NCBI RefSeq assembly: GCF_017349355.1
Contig: NZ_JAFMPM010000007.1
Coordinates: forward strand, 124,001-188,000
Direction: 5' to 3'
DNA length: 64,000 bases
From: Thiothrix fructosivorans
Lineage (GTDB): Bacteria; Pseudomonadota; Gammaproteobacteria; Thiotrichales; Thiotrichaceae
Position 1 is the first letter of the stretch. Each line of letters opens with the position of its first letter. A model generated the notes under the pieces. It did no database searches. It worked only from the letters and a program-made list of their open reading frames with translations, and had not been told where the DNA came from. Positions 8,122-17,037 of this stretch are shown piece by piece. Made by a program: the position numbers and the translations under genes.

Positions 8122-9471
8122 ATGACCACCAAAATATACCTGCCCGAATCAGAAATGCCTACACATTGGTACAATGTCGTTGCTGACATGCCAAATCCAC
8201 CTTCGCCCTACTTGGGGCCGGATGGCAAGCCCGTTCCGCCCGAAGCCATGCTGGCGATTTTCCCCGAAGCCTTAGTGATGCAAGAAGTCAGTGCCGAACG
8301 CTGGATCAAAATCCCCGATCCCGTGCGCGAAGCCCTGACGATGTGGCGTCCATCGCCGTTATACCGCGCCCACCGACTGGAAAAGCTACTCAATACCCCC
8401 GCGAAAATCTACTACAAGAACGAATCCGTCAGCCCAGCCGGTTCACACAAACCCAATACAGCGGTTGCACAAGCGTATTACAACCAGCAAGCAGGCATTA
8501 AACGCCTCTCCACCGAAACGGGCGCGGGTCAATGGGGCTGTTCGTTGGCACTGGCAGGGCAAATATTTGGCATTGATGTACGCGTTTACATGGTAAAAGT
8601 AAGCTACCAACAAAAGCCTTACCGCCGTTCCATGATGCAAACGTGGGGTGCGGAAGTCTTCGCTAGCCCCACCGATATGACCGAATCCGGTCGCGCTATC
8701 CTTGCCGCACACCCTGATTCACAAGGCTCGTTAGGCATCGCCATTTCCGAGGCGGTGGAAGAAGCCGCCAGCCGCGACGATACCAACTACGCGCTCGGTT
8801 CAGTGCTTAACCACGTCTTGCTGCATCAAACGATCATTGGGTTGGAAGCCAAAAAGCAAATGGCACTGGCGGGTGATTACCCTGACATGATTTTTGCCCC
8901 ATGCGGTGGTGGTTCTAACTTTGGTGGGCTGGCCTTCCCGTTCCTTGCGGATAATGCGGCGGGCAAAAATGTCCGGCTTGTCGGGGTTGAACCGACCTCT
9001 TGCCCGACCTTAACCAAAGGCATCTACACCTACGACTACGGCGATACCGCTGGCTTAACCCCGATGATGAAGATGTACACATTAGGACACGACTTCATGC
9101 CACCAGGCATTCACGCAGGTGGCTTACGTTATCATGGCGAATCGGCACTGGTCAGCCAGTTGTATCACGAAGGTTTGATCGAAGCGGTTGCTGTCCCACA
9201 ACTGGAAACTTTTGCGGCGGGTGTGCTGTTCGCCAAAAGTGAAGGCATTATTGCTGCACCCGAATCGTGCCATGCGATTGCTGCCACGATTCGTGAAGCG
9301 CAAAACTGTGCGAAAACCGGCGAAGCCAAAACCTTGCTGTTTAACCTGTCAGGGCACGGGCATTTCGACATGACCTCCTATGACCGTTACTTACAAGGCG
9401 ACTTGACGGACTTCGACTATCCCGAAGAAGCCATCAAGGAATCACTTGCCAACCTGCCGAAATTTGGTTAA
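8122..9471 (+). CDS. TrpB2-type tryptophan synthase beta subunit
   Basis: This PLP enzyme of the TrpB2 class condenses indole and serine to tryptophan and usually works without TrpA. The 449-aa product is longer than TrpB1 (about 400). It has the TrpB2-type N-terminus (THWYNVVADMPNPPSPYLGP), the PLP lysine at residue 110 in SPAGSHKPNTA, the ETGAGQWG block and the phosphate-binding loop GGGSNFGG. The start at 8122 has AGAGG five bases upstream; an in-frame ATG at 8104 is possible. No trpA or other trp genes are adjacent, as is usual for TrpB2. Its stop overlaps the stop of the convergent gene at 9468 by three bases. Confidence 0.92.
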   Translation: MTTKIYLPESEMPTHWYNVVADMPNPPSPYLGPDGKPVPPEAMLAIFPEALVMQEVSAERWIKIPDPVREALTMWRPSPLYRAHRLEKLLNTPAKIYYKNESVSPAGSHKPNTAVAQAYYNQQAGIKRLSTETGAGQWGCSLALAGQIFGIDVRVYMVKVSYQQKPYRRSMMQTWGAEVFASPTDMTESGRAILAAHPDSQGSLGIAISEAVEEAASRDDTNYALGSVLNHVLLHQTIIGLEAKKQMALAGDYPDMIFAPCGGGSNFGGLAFPFLADNAAGKNVRLVGVEPTSCPTLTKGIYTYDYGDTAGLTPMMKMYTLGHDFMPPGIHAGGLRYHGESALVSQLYHEGLIEAVAVPQLETFAAGVLFAKSEGIIAAPESCHAIAATIREAQNCAKTGEAKTLLFNLSGHGHFDMTSYDRYLQGDLTDFDYPEEAIKESLANLPKFG

Positions 9472-10319
9472 TTGGCTGGGGCGCGGTTAATCGCGCCCCA
9501 CTCTACCCACTTCTCGACCACTTTTTTGCCCGTGAAGCGTACCAAAAACCATTCTGAACCATCGTCGTTTTCACGGTAATCCAGCAAGGTCACTGCATCG
9601 TCTTTGATCAAATATTGCTTGGTTTTGCTGGCAACGTTGGGTTTGTCATGCAGCACGGCTTTCTCAATGGCAATCGTGCGCGTGGCGGCAACGCTGTTAG
9701 CATCAACGTTAGAGGCATCTTGAGTATCCGCCACCACGTTCTTAATCACTTTACCTGCTGCATTGTGGATTTTGACGAAATACAAGTCGCCTTCCGTACC
9801 CACCATCATGCCTTCCGTCCACGCATAGGGCTTGCCCTTGTTGAAGCGGTAATCGGTGCTGTACCAACGCGGCCCTGAACGCTGCGCCGTGCTGAGGGTT
9901 TTGGTTTCGGGCATCAGGGTCGGATTGCTGATCGTTTCCTTGTATTCCTGAAATTTACCTGAGGCTTTGTTCCACAAATACAAGCGATAAAACAAGTTCA
10001 CGCCTCCATAGCCCACTCCGTCCAGCACTGCTATATCACCCTGCCCATCGAAGTTGAAGTCGGCTTGCAATAATAGTCCATCAATGGTTTGACTGCCCTC
10101 TGGCACATCGGGCATTTCCCCCAAAGCTTGGGTTTTAGCGCTGGGTAATTTGGCGCTAATCGCATTGCCTTGCTGGGAAATAACCACCTCCACGTTAGGA
10201 GCTGGGGCAAATGTCACGGGTAAGTGGGCATAGCCTTGCGGCGTGGTGAATGCCGCTGCATTCAGGGTTAGTAAACTCGTTCCCAACCCGACCAACCCGA
10301 CTTGGATAGGCATTCGCAT
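9468..10319 (-). CDS. Exported XAC2610-like protein with possible SH3-like C-terminus
   Basis: The 283-aa product carries a signal peptide (VGLVGLGTSLLTLNAAAF). A central FG-GAP/VCBS-like stretch follows (LLLQADFNFDGQGDIAVLDG then FYRLYLWNKASGKFQEY), typical of XAC2610-type exported proteins. The C-terminal segment from about residue 215 (AVLHDKPNVASKTKQYLIKDD then SEWFLVRFTGKK) resembles a bacterial SH3-like domain. The start at 10319 has GAGGTG five bases upstream. Function is unknown; proteins of this kind are periplasmic or surface-bound. It is on the same strand as the Bat operon, 62 bases downstream of batD, so it may be read from the same transcript, but nothing else links it to Bat. 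Confidence 0.7.
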   Translation of the reverse strand: MRMPIQVGLVGLGTSLLTLNAAAFTTPQGYAHLPVTFAPAPNVEVVISQQGNAISAKLPSAKTQALGEMPDVPEGSQTIDGLLLQADFNFDGQGDIAVLDGVGYGGVNLFYRLYLWNKASGKFQEYKETISNPTLMPETKTLSTAQRSGPRWYSTDYRFNKGKPYAWTEGMMVGTEGDLYFVKIHNAAGKVIKNVVADTQDASNVDANSVAATRTIAIEKAVLHDKPNVASKTKQYLIKDDAVTLLDYRENDDGSEWFLVRFTGKKVVEKWVEWGAINRAPAN

Positions 10320-10381
10320 ACGCTCACCTCATTGTATTATCAGCATCAGAGCTTAGACCCGATGTTGTGATTTCGTTCAGA

Positions 10382-12076
10382 TTAATCGGGGTAAAGTGTG
10401 GCAAGCCCTGCCTCTTGGGCGCGGGCAGTGCCAACAGGTTTGAACGCTTGCAAGGCTTGTAACAACGCCGCACCTTTCCAACCGCTACTGCTACGCCCGT
10501 ACAGCACCGCATTCAAGGCATCAATTTCTAGCCGCAAGCGCGGAGAAGCTTGTTCACGCAGGTTGGTAATTAACGCGGGACGAATGTTTAACCCGACATC
10601 CAACCATTGCACTAAAGCATCGTGCGTTACCTGTGGCTGGTTTTGTTGGCAGGCTTGTTCAAGGCACTTCCAGACGGCTTTCGCATCCAGCTTGCGCGGT
10701 GCGGCTACGGTCTGGCGCGGTGAACTGCTGCGTTTTTGCCACCAGAGCCATGCCAACCAAGCCAACGACAAGACTGCCCAGATCAATAACAACACGGCGG
10801 CGAGGCGACTCCACGAGAACCATGACGCATCCGCACCTGCCGCACTGACGGCTACTTTGTCAGCTTGGGCTGTCGATGCAGGCGAAGGCGTGGCGGATGC
10901 GGGTGGCATACCTACTGGCGGCGCTGCTCCACCTGTTACCACCATTTTGGTGGGTTCAACCCGTGCGGTTTCTTGCTTGCTAGTTGCGGTATTCCACCAA
11001 TCCACCGTAACACCGGGAAATTCATACTCACCGTTGTAAGGCGCGACCACCACCCATTTTTCCTGACGCACCCCGACTACACCGCTTTTACCAGCATCAT
11101 TACGCAATTCTGGCTGATCGGTGTATGCCTTGATGCCCGCCGGAACGGGGATGTCTAACTTGGGCAACTGCTCGGCAGCTAACCCATCCGCCACAATTGC
11201 CAAGGTCAGCGTCACGGGTTCACCCGCTTTCAATTTGTTCGCGGGGATTTGCCAATGGGCATTCAAAGTGAGGCTATTCGCGGGCAACCATTGCTTGCCT
11301 GTGTAACTGGCGGGTTGTTCTTGAATGTGGAGTGTTAAGGGTTCAGAAAAACGCCGAATCCGCTTGCCACTCAAACCAAACGGGTCAAAACCACGCGCCC
11401 CCGGCTCGGCTAAGATGCCTTCAAACGTAGTGCGCCCCAAGGTCAATACACCACTTTGTTGCGGAATCAACGCATAGCGCCGTTCAATCACCTGATAATT
11501 GCGCCCGTTACGTAACATCGTGGTGTTGTGAGTATTGCCTATTTGCTGGATATTGCCTTTGCCCGTTTCAATCGGCGGGTGGCTCAAACTGGCTTGTGCT
11601 TCCAATGGCGTTACGTGGAACATGCGCTGGGTGATAATGGTTTGTTGCTGCACAAACGGCTGTTGCGGTTCAGCGCTTAACTCAATGAAAATATCGGGTG
11701 CGCCTCCTGCTGCTGGAGCGGGCTGCTCTAATACTTGCACATCCAAAGCTTGGCTTTGATCCGTTCCAAATTGAATGGCGGGAATCGGTAACGTGCCAGT
11801 TCTACGCGGGTATAAGGTTACTTCCCACGTCGTGCGCAGGCTACTTGCGCCATTGATCATGACCATGCTGTTGCTTTGCGAACGCCCACGCACTTCAAAA
11901 TCTTGTTCTAAGGGGGTGAGGTCTGGCTCGCTGGACAGCATACTGTTCGTGGTAAACGTGAGTACCACGGGATCACCCATTGCCACTGGATTACGGTCAA
12001 GCTGCGCCATGATAACAGCGGCGTGCGCCCAAAACGGCAGACACCACAATAGGGCAATTAAGAACAACCTTACCAT
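10382..12076 (-). CDS. batD: BatD-family aerotolerance protein
   Basis: BatD proteins are membrane-anchored periplasmic components of the Bat (Bacteroides aerotolerance-type) system, working with VWA proteins and a MoxR ATPase. The 564-aa product has a signal peptide (LFLIALLWCLPFWAHA), immunoglobulin-like beta-rich segments (DRNPVAMGDPVVLTFTTN, GTLPIPAIQFG), a Pro/Ala linker near residue 390, one membrane segment (LAAVLLLIWAVLSLAWLAWL) and a cytoplasmic tail. Its start overlaps the end of the BatB/C gene by 7 bases. It is the last gene of the operon and looks intact even though moxR and the DUF58 gene upstream are damaged. Confidence 0.88.
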   Translation of the reverse strand: MVRLFLIALLWCLPFWAHAAVIMAQLDRNPVAMGDPVVLTFTTNSMLSSEPDLTPLEQDFEVRGRSQSNSMVMINGASSLRTTWEVTLYPRRTGTLPIPAIQFGTDQSQALDVQVLEQPAPAAGGAPDIFIELSAEPQQPFVQQQTIITQRMFHVTPLEAQASLSHPPIETGKGNIQQIGNTHNTTMLRNGRNYQVIERRYALIPQQSGVLTLGRTTFEGILAEPGARGFDPFGLSGKRIRRFSEPLTLHIQEQPASYTGKQWLPANSLTLNAHWQIPANKLKAGEPVTLTLAIVADGLAAEQLPKLDIPVPAGIKAYTDQPELRNDAGKSGVVGVRQEKWVVVAPYNGEYEFPGVTVDWWNTATSKQETARVEPTKMVVTGGAAPPVGMPPASATPSPASTAQADKVAVSAAGADASWFSWSRLAAVLLLIWAVLSLAWLAWLWWQKRSSSPRQTVAAPRKLDAKAVWKCLEQACQQNQPQVTHDALVQWLDVGLNIRPALITNLREQASPRLRLEIDALNAVLYGRSSSGWKGAALLQALQAFKPVGTARAQEAGLATLYPD

Positions 12077-13842
12077 TCTTCACCTCGCGTTTGCTCACCC
12101 CGTTGTTGATATTGGTACTGAAATTTGCGCCGCCACAAGCCTGAAGGGTCATCAGGAATGCGCCGTAACCATTGTTCGGTGGCTTGTTCCTGCTCGCGTT
12201 GCTGCGGGTTTTCCTGAGCCTGAGCCGCTTGTTCGCCGCTGTCACCCTTGTCTGGCGGCTCTGGCTTGCCTTGCTCACTTTGTTGCTCTGCCTGTTTCGC
12301 CTGCTCTTCGGCAGCTTTTTGGGCAGCATCCTGCTTGTGCTTTTCTTCAGCAGCTTGTTGTTTCTGGTCTTTATCGGCTTGACTGTTCTGTTGCTGGTTT
12401 TGCTGCGGGTCTTGCTCTGGTGATTGCTGGGGATCACTTTCCCCCTTGTCTCCCTTATCCTTATTTTGATCCTGCTTTTTCAACGCGTCTTCAATAACTT
12501 TTAAGTTATTTTGAGCATCGGCATGATTCGGATCAGCCGCTAAGACCTGCTGGTAAGCATCCATCGCCTCCTTGAATTTACCTGCCTTGGCTTGAGCATT
12601 GCCATAATTATACTTGGCATCAATACTGTTCTGGGCAGCATATTGTTGTGCAGCCGTAGCGTAATCCTTGTTTTTGTAAGCAGCCGCCCCTTTCCATTCA
12701 GGATTCTGGAACAAGGTGGCAGCACGTTCTACCTCACCATTATCCAGTGCGGCTTGTGCTTGTTGGTCGGGGGTTTGCCATAATTCGTCCCAACCGAAGG
12801 CATGAGCAGGTTGCTGTTGCGGCAACAAAATACACACCAACAACGCCCCCAGCCAACCGCGCCGAAACGCTAACACTGCCACAGGCAACAGCAGCAAAAC
12901 CAGCCAATAACCTTCGTTCACCCACGTATCGGTTTTGCGCCCTTGCGCAGTGCTCAAGGCACTGTTCGCCAGCGCTTGCCATTGCGCACTGAGTGCATTC
13001 AAATCAGCATCACCGAGCGCGGCTGGGGTAAATACACCGCCCCCCGCTGTCGCAATACGTTCCAACTCCTCCAGATTCACGGGAGCAATCACGGTTTTAC
13101 TGTCATTATCGAGCAAGAAACCACCTTGCGCACGCGGTACTGCCGCCCCCTCGGCTGTCCCCAGTGACAATACGGATACGCTATAGCCGAGATTACGGGC
13201 TGCCTCCGCCGCCGTAATAGAGGATTCAGCATCCGCCACCCCGTCGGTAATCAACAGGATATTGCCTTGCTTCATACCCGATTGTTGCAGCAACTCCACC
13301 GAGCGTTGGATGGCTGGCGTCAATAAACTCCCCGGTGCGGGCATGATTTCGGGGGAAAGGTTTTTAACCTGTTCCTCAATCGTGTCACTATCATCGGTCA
13401 GCGGTGTGACGGTAAACGCATCACCCGCAAAGACCACCAGCCCATTTTGCGCATCTTGACGCGCCTTGAGGATGTCGAGCAGCTTGAAACGTGCCAAGGT
13501 AATGCGATTGGGCTTTTCATCTTCAGCGTACATCGACGCGGAAAAATCCATTGCCACAACCAAGGCTTGCTGGTTGCGGAACACAGGTACTTCGCGCTTT
13601 TCCCACGCAGGCCCCGCCATTGCCAGCACCGCCGCCAATAACGCCAGCGACAACAAAACCAATGACAAAAAGCTCAGCCCACCCGCTTTGCCACTTAATA
13701 CAAACGGCATCAAATGTTTATCGACCACCTGCTCCCATCCACCCATACGGCGCGACCGCCAGACTTTCATGCCCCACACTGCAGGAATCACCACTAACAA
13801 CCACAGCCATTCGGGGTGCAGAAAATGTAAGTTATTCAACAT
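12070..13842 (-). CDS. BatB/BatC fusion: VWA domain plus TPR and charged tail
   Basis: The 590-aa protein fuses two usually named parts. The N-terminal half has two membrane helices (WLWLLVVIPAVWG; SLVLLSLALLAAVLAM) and a von Willebrand A domain with the MIDAS DFSAS at residues 99-103 and LLITDGVADAESS. Another membrane stretch follows near residue 310 (GYWLVLLLLPVAVLAF). A TPR block then spans about 355-460 (NYGNAQAKAGKFKEAMDAY, ADPNHADAQNNLKVI), and the tail is rich in Q, E, K and D to about residue 560. The tail DNA contains an A/G-biased low-complexity run. It starts 7 bases after the batA stop and overlaps batD. Such proteins form a membrane complex with BatA and BatD. Confidence 0.87.
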   Translation of the reverse strand: MLNNLHFLHPEWLWLLVVIPAVWGMKVWRSRRMGGWEQVVDKHLMPFVLSGKAGGLSFLSLVLLSLALLAAVLAMAGPAWEKREVPVFRNQQALVVAMDFSASMYAEDEKPNRITLARFKLLDILKARQDAQNGLVVFAGDAFTVTPLTDDSDTIEEQVKNLSPEIMPAPGSLLTPAIQRSVELLQQSGMKQGNILLITDGVADAESSITAAEAARNLGYSVSVLSLGTAEGAAVPRAQGGFLLDNDSKTVIAPVNLEELERIATAGGGVFTPAALGDADLNALSAQWQALANSALSTAQGRKTDTWVNEGYWLVLLLLPVAVLAFRRGWLGALLVCILLPQQQPAHAFGWDELWQTPDQQAQAALDNGEVERAATLFQNPEWKGAAAYKNKDYATAAQQYAAQNSIDAKYNYGNAQAKAGKFKEAMDAYQQVLAADPNHADAQNNLKVIEDALKKQDQNKDKGDKGESDPQQSPEQDPQQNQQQNSQADKDQKQQAAEEKHKQDAAQKAAEEQAKQAEQQSEQGKPEPPDKGDSGEQAAQAQENPQQREQEQATEQWLRRIPDDPSGLWRRKFQYQYQQRGEQTRGEEW

Positions 13843-13849
13843 GGCGTAC

Positions 13850-14830
13850 TCACTCCCGCTCTATCCGTAACACAGCGGCTAACAGTGTCAGCACCAATGC
13901 CGCCAACAACGGCCAACGGAACAATTCTTGCTGCGGTCGCCATTGTTGCGCCTCTTTTTCAGCCGGTTCTAAGCGATCAAGTTCAGCATAAATTTTCTGA
14001 AACTCCTCGGTATCACGGGCGCGAAAATAAGCACCACCTGTGCGTTCAGCAATCGACTTGAGGGTTTTTTCATCCAAATCTGCCGTAGGATTCATTAACT
14101 GAAAGCCAAAATTACTACGCATCTGGTCACTTTCCGAACCGATACCCACCGTATAAATTTTCAAACCTGCCGTTGCCGCCATATCGGCAGCTTCTAATGG
14201 GCTGACGCTGCCTGCGGTATTCGCACCATCGGTCATCAGAATCAGCACACGGTTTTTCTGGGGGCTATCTTGTAAGCGTTTGAGGGCAAGCCCAATCGCA
14301 TCCCCAATCGCCGTGCGTTCCCCCGCCAAACCAATTTGTGATTCATTCAGCAATTGCAGCACGGTTTGACGGTCAAACGTCAGCGGCACTTGCAAATACG
14401 CTTGATCACCGAACAACACCATGCCAATGCGGTCGCCGCCACGCTTGCTGACAAACTCGCCTGCTACCGCTTTAGTCGCTACCAGCCGATCCACCACTTG
14501 CCCGTTGAGGATGAAATCTTGCTCCTGCATACTGCCGGATAAATCCACTGCCAGCATTAGATCCCGCCCTGACACGGGCATCGCCACGGTATCACCCACC
14601 CACACCGGACGTGCCGCCGCCGCTAGCAACATCACCCATGCCACGCTAGCTAGCAATAACCCCAACATGCCTTGTGAACTGCCCAACAATTTATTGCCTT
14701 GCTGAAAATCATCCAAAAACGGCACTTTCAGCGCAACGCCTTCCGCTTGGACAGCGGGTTTTAGCAACCAGCGTGCCAGCAACGGCAGCGGTAACAGCAA
14801 AAACAGCCACCACCAGACAAATTCATACAT
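13850..14830 (-). CDS. batA: BatA-like VWA-domain membrane protein
   Basis: The 326-aa protein has the BatA architecture. Two N-terminal membrane helices (WWWLFLLLPLPLLARWLL; LGLLLASVAWVMLLAAA) precede a VWA domain with MIDAS DLSGS at residues 96-100, GDRIGMVLFGDQAY and LILMTDGANTAGS. A C-terminal membrane helix (WPLLAALVLTLLAAVLRI) ends the protein. The VWA metal site is complete. The start overlaps the DUF4381 gene by 8 bases. In related operons this protein is thought to be acted on by the MoxR ATPase, whose gene here is frameshifted. Confidence 0.9.
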   Translation of the reverse strand: MYEFVWWWLFLLLPLPLLARWLLKPAVQAEGVALKVPFLDDFQQGNKLLGSSQGMLGLLLASVAWVMLLAAAARPVWVGDTVAMPVSGRDLMLAVDLSGSMQEQDFILNGQVVDRLVATKAVAGEFVSKRGGDRIGMVLFGDQAYLQVPLTFDRQTVLQLLNESQIGLAGERTAIGDAIGLALKRLQDSPQKNRVLILMTDGANTAGSVSPLEAADMAATAGLKIYTVGIGSESDQMRSNFGFQLMNPTADLDEKTLKSIAERTGGAYFRARDTEEFQKIYAELDRLEPAEKEAQQWRPQQELFRWPLLAALVLTLLAAVLRIERE

Positions 14831-15299
14831 GGTTTTTTCCCCGTTGCAACTTGATCCACTGACGAATAGCGTGCAGCAATGCCGTGGTTTCTACCTGTGT
14901 TTCGGGGCGATAAGGGACTTCCGTGAGCAAATGCGCCAACTTGCCCGCAAATAACGGCTTACCCGCTTTAGCATCAAGGAATGTGACCCACGCCTCGCCC
15001 ATCAGACCCGACACCGCTTGCCGCCCGTATTGCGTCATAGCAACGCGACGTAACAACACGGAGAGTTCACGTAACAAATCTTTGGTATTGTTGCCATGCC
15101 TCCCTTGCAAACGTTCCAGCTCGGCTAACGCCAGTTCTAACGAGTGCTCCTCGCGTTGTTGCTGTTTCCAGCGCCAAAACAGCCATACAATCACCGCCAG
15201 CATCACACCAGCCAATAACCACCAACCAGGTGCGGGCGGCCACCAACCAACTGGATTGGGTAAATGAATATCGCGCAGTGGTAATTCTTCTGGGTTCAT
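14823..15299 (-). CDS. DUF4381-family membrane protein of the Bat operon
   Basis: This 158-aa protein has one N-terminal membrane helix after a Trp/Pro-rich lead (GWWPPAPGWWLLAGVMLAV then IVWLFWRWK), a cytoplasmic coiled segment, and the conserved RELSVLLRRVAMTQYG plus LMGEAWVTFLD blocks of DUF4381. The family sits between DUF58 and batA genes in proteobacterial Bat operons; its biochemical role is not established. Its ATG overlaps the original stop codon of the DUF58 gene (ATGA). Translational coupling to the DUF58 gene has therefore been broken by the IS66 insertion 96 bases upstream. Confidence 0.85.
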   Translation of the reverse strand: MNPEELPLRDIHLPNPVGWWPPAPGWWLLAGVMLAVIVWLFWRWKQQQREEHSLELALAELERLQGRHGNNTKDLLRELSVLLRRVAMTQYGRQAVSGLMGEAWVTFLDAKAGKPLFAGKLAHLLTEVPYRPETQVETTALLHAIRQWIKLQRGKNHV

Positions 15300-15395
15300 C
15301 GTAGCCCCCGCGATAGTTTCAGCAAGCGTTCGTTATCGCTATCAGCCGTGGAGAGTTGCACCAAAGGAATACGATGGCTGCGGGTGAATTCTTGC
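15296..15395 (-). pseudogene. Severed 3' end of the DUF58 gene
   Basis: Reading the minus strand from the target duplication gives QEFTRSHRIPLVQLSTAD then SDNERLLKLSRGLR and a stop that overlaps the DUF4381 start. The frame continues exactly from the last native codons (CAA GAA) of the truncated gene on the other side of the IS. Rejoining the two pieces restores a 307-residue DUF58 protein of normal length. Confidence 0.88.
15388..15395. repeat. Target-site duplication, left copy (ATTCTTGC)
   Basis: The 8-bp word ATTCTTGC flanks the IS here and at 17038-17045. Eight bases is the usual IS66-family duplication. Confidence 0.9.
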
Positions 15396-17037
15396 GTAAC
15401 TGAACAGTCCCCCCTTACCCAAACGCACTAAATTTGCGACACTCCCCCGATGACCCAACAACTGAAAGACCACAGCCTCAAACAGCTTAACAGCCAGTAC
15501 CTTGCCAAGCTCACGCCGGAGGAACTGCTGCACCTGTCGACCAAGTTGTTGCATGACCTGAAAGAAGCGCGGGAACAGATCAACCAAAACTCCAACAACT
15601 CCTCCAAACCACCCAGCAGCGGTTTCCCGTGGGAAACGTCACCCAAAACGGTGGCTTTGCCCGAAACAGAAGGGGTGGGTGCAGCCAGAGGAAAGCCAAC
15701 CCCGGAACCCAGAAGCTGTGGCGGGCACAAAGCCAGCCCAACCAGCCAAACGCAAAAGCGGGTAAACAACCCGGCGCACCGGGTTATGGTCGGGTATGGC
15801 ATCCGCCCATCAATGCAGACGAACACCATTACCCCAGCCGATGTGAAGCCTGTGGCAGGTCCCTGGATGCGGCTGTCTCCCGTATTTATACCGCCTATGA
15901 CAGTGTGGACATCCAGTTTGGCACGGATGGGAACCCCGGACTGACCGTCATCACCACCCGCCACCACCTTCACGATAGCGTATGCACCTGCGGTCATGTG
16001 AGCCGCCATATCCCGCATCGCCAAGCTCCCGACCCGTTATACCCGGAGGTTGATGTGGGCGAGTGGCGGCTGATTGGGGGCAATCTGGCGGCACTTATTG
16101 TCCACCTACGGCTGCGCTCACGCTTGTCACTGCGTGGCACACAAGAACTGTTGCGGGAGGTGTTGGGCATTCCCCTAAGTGTCGGGGTGTTGCAGCAATG
16201 TTTTGAGGAAGCAGCCGCGAGTGCTTCTCCATTGGAAGATGCCTTGGTGGAAGGGCTGTTGGCAGAAGCCACCGCTGACGGCGGGGTGCTGTATATTGAT
16301 GAAACCTCTTGGAAAGAGCGTGGCGAAGCCCTGTGGCTATGGACATTCGTCACCACCCTCAGCGTTTGTTTCTACGTAGGGCAGCGCACCATTGAAATGC
16401 TCGACAACGTGATTAGCCCCCACTTTGGGGGCTGGCTGATGAGTGATGGCTATGCCGCTTACCGCCACCACCCCAAACGCTTGCGTTGCTGGGCGCACCT
16501 GATCCGCAAAGCCCGTGGGCTGGCAGAATCACTGGACAAAGACGGGCGGACGTTTGGCAACTTCACCCTCGCTTGGCTGAGGGTATTACAGGACGACATT
16601 TACGCTTGGCGGGCAGCAGGCGGCACGGTGGGGACGCAAACCGACGTGATCCGTCAACGCCATCAGGCAAAACTCCTGGAATTCAGGGCATTATGCTTGA
16701 TCCATGCCGTATCTGCCCATGACAAGACGGCGGCACTGGCGAAAGAGTTCATCAATGATTGGGATGCCATTTTCCGAATCCTTGACCACCCGTGGCTTCC
16801 CTTGACCAATAATGAGGCTGAGCGGGCGTTGCGCCATTGGGTGATCCTGCGCAAAACCAACCATGGCACAAAGAGTGCTACGGGGAGCCGTGCGTTTGCC
16901 ATGCTGGCCAGCATCATCGGTACTTGCCGCAAACGTGGACAGTCTGCCTTGGCTTATCTTGCCAGTGTTATTACCGCTGCCCGCGCTGGCTTTGCCCTGC
17001 CCGCTTTACCGCAAGGGGTGGGGATGTGATCAATTAC
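15396..17037 (+). mobile_element. IS66-family insertion sequence in the DUF58 gene
   Basis: The element is 1642 bp, bounded by 8-bp direct repeats. Its left end reads GTAACTGAACAGTCCCCCC. The right end, read inward on the minus strand, is GTAATTGATCACATCCCC. These are imperfect inverted repeats beginning with GTAA, as in IS66 elements. It contains only the large transposase gene; there are no tnpA or tnpB accessory frames, which matches the ISBst12-like subgroup. The clean duplication and intact ends suggest recent insertion. The right end supplies the codons and stop that now terminate the DUF58 product. Confidence 0.92.
15450..17029 (+). pseudogene. IS66-family transposase (TnpC), frameshifted
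   Basis: The first frame from 15450 encodes the N-terminal coiled region and the family motif NSSKPPSS (residues 50-57), then runs into unrelated sequence. The body continues in the -1 frame: GKQPGAPGYGR, a zinc-finger-like CEACGRSLDA, DDE motifs around YIDETSWKERGE, WLMSDGYAAY and NNEAERALRHW, and a C-terminal end at 17029. The switch must occur between roughly 15640 and 15770. No canonical X-XXY-YYZ slippery heptamer is seen in the zero frame, so a disabling indel or sequencing error is more likely than programmed frameshifting. Confidence 0.82.

Noticed and set aside
15640-15660. Programmed -1 frameshift in the IS66 transposase
   Set aside because: The CCCAAAA run is not in the X-XXY-YYZ register of the zero frame and no downstream pseudoknot is obvious.
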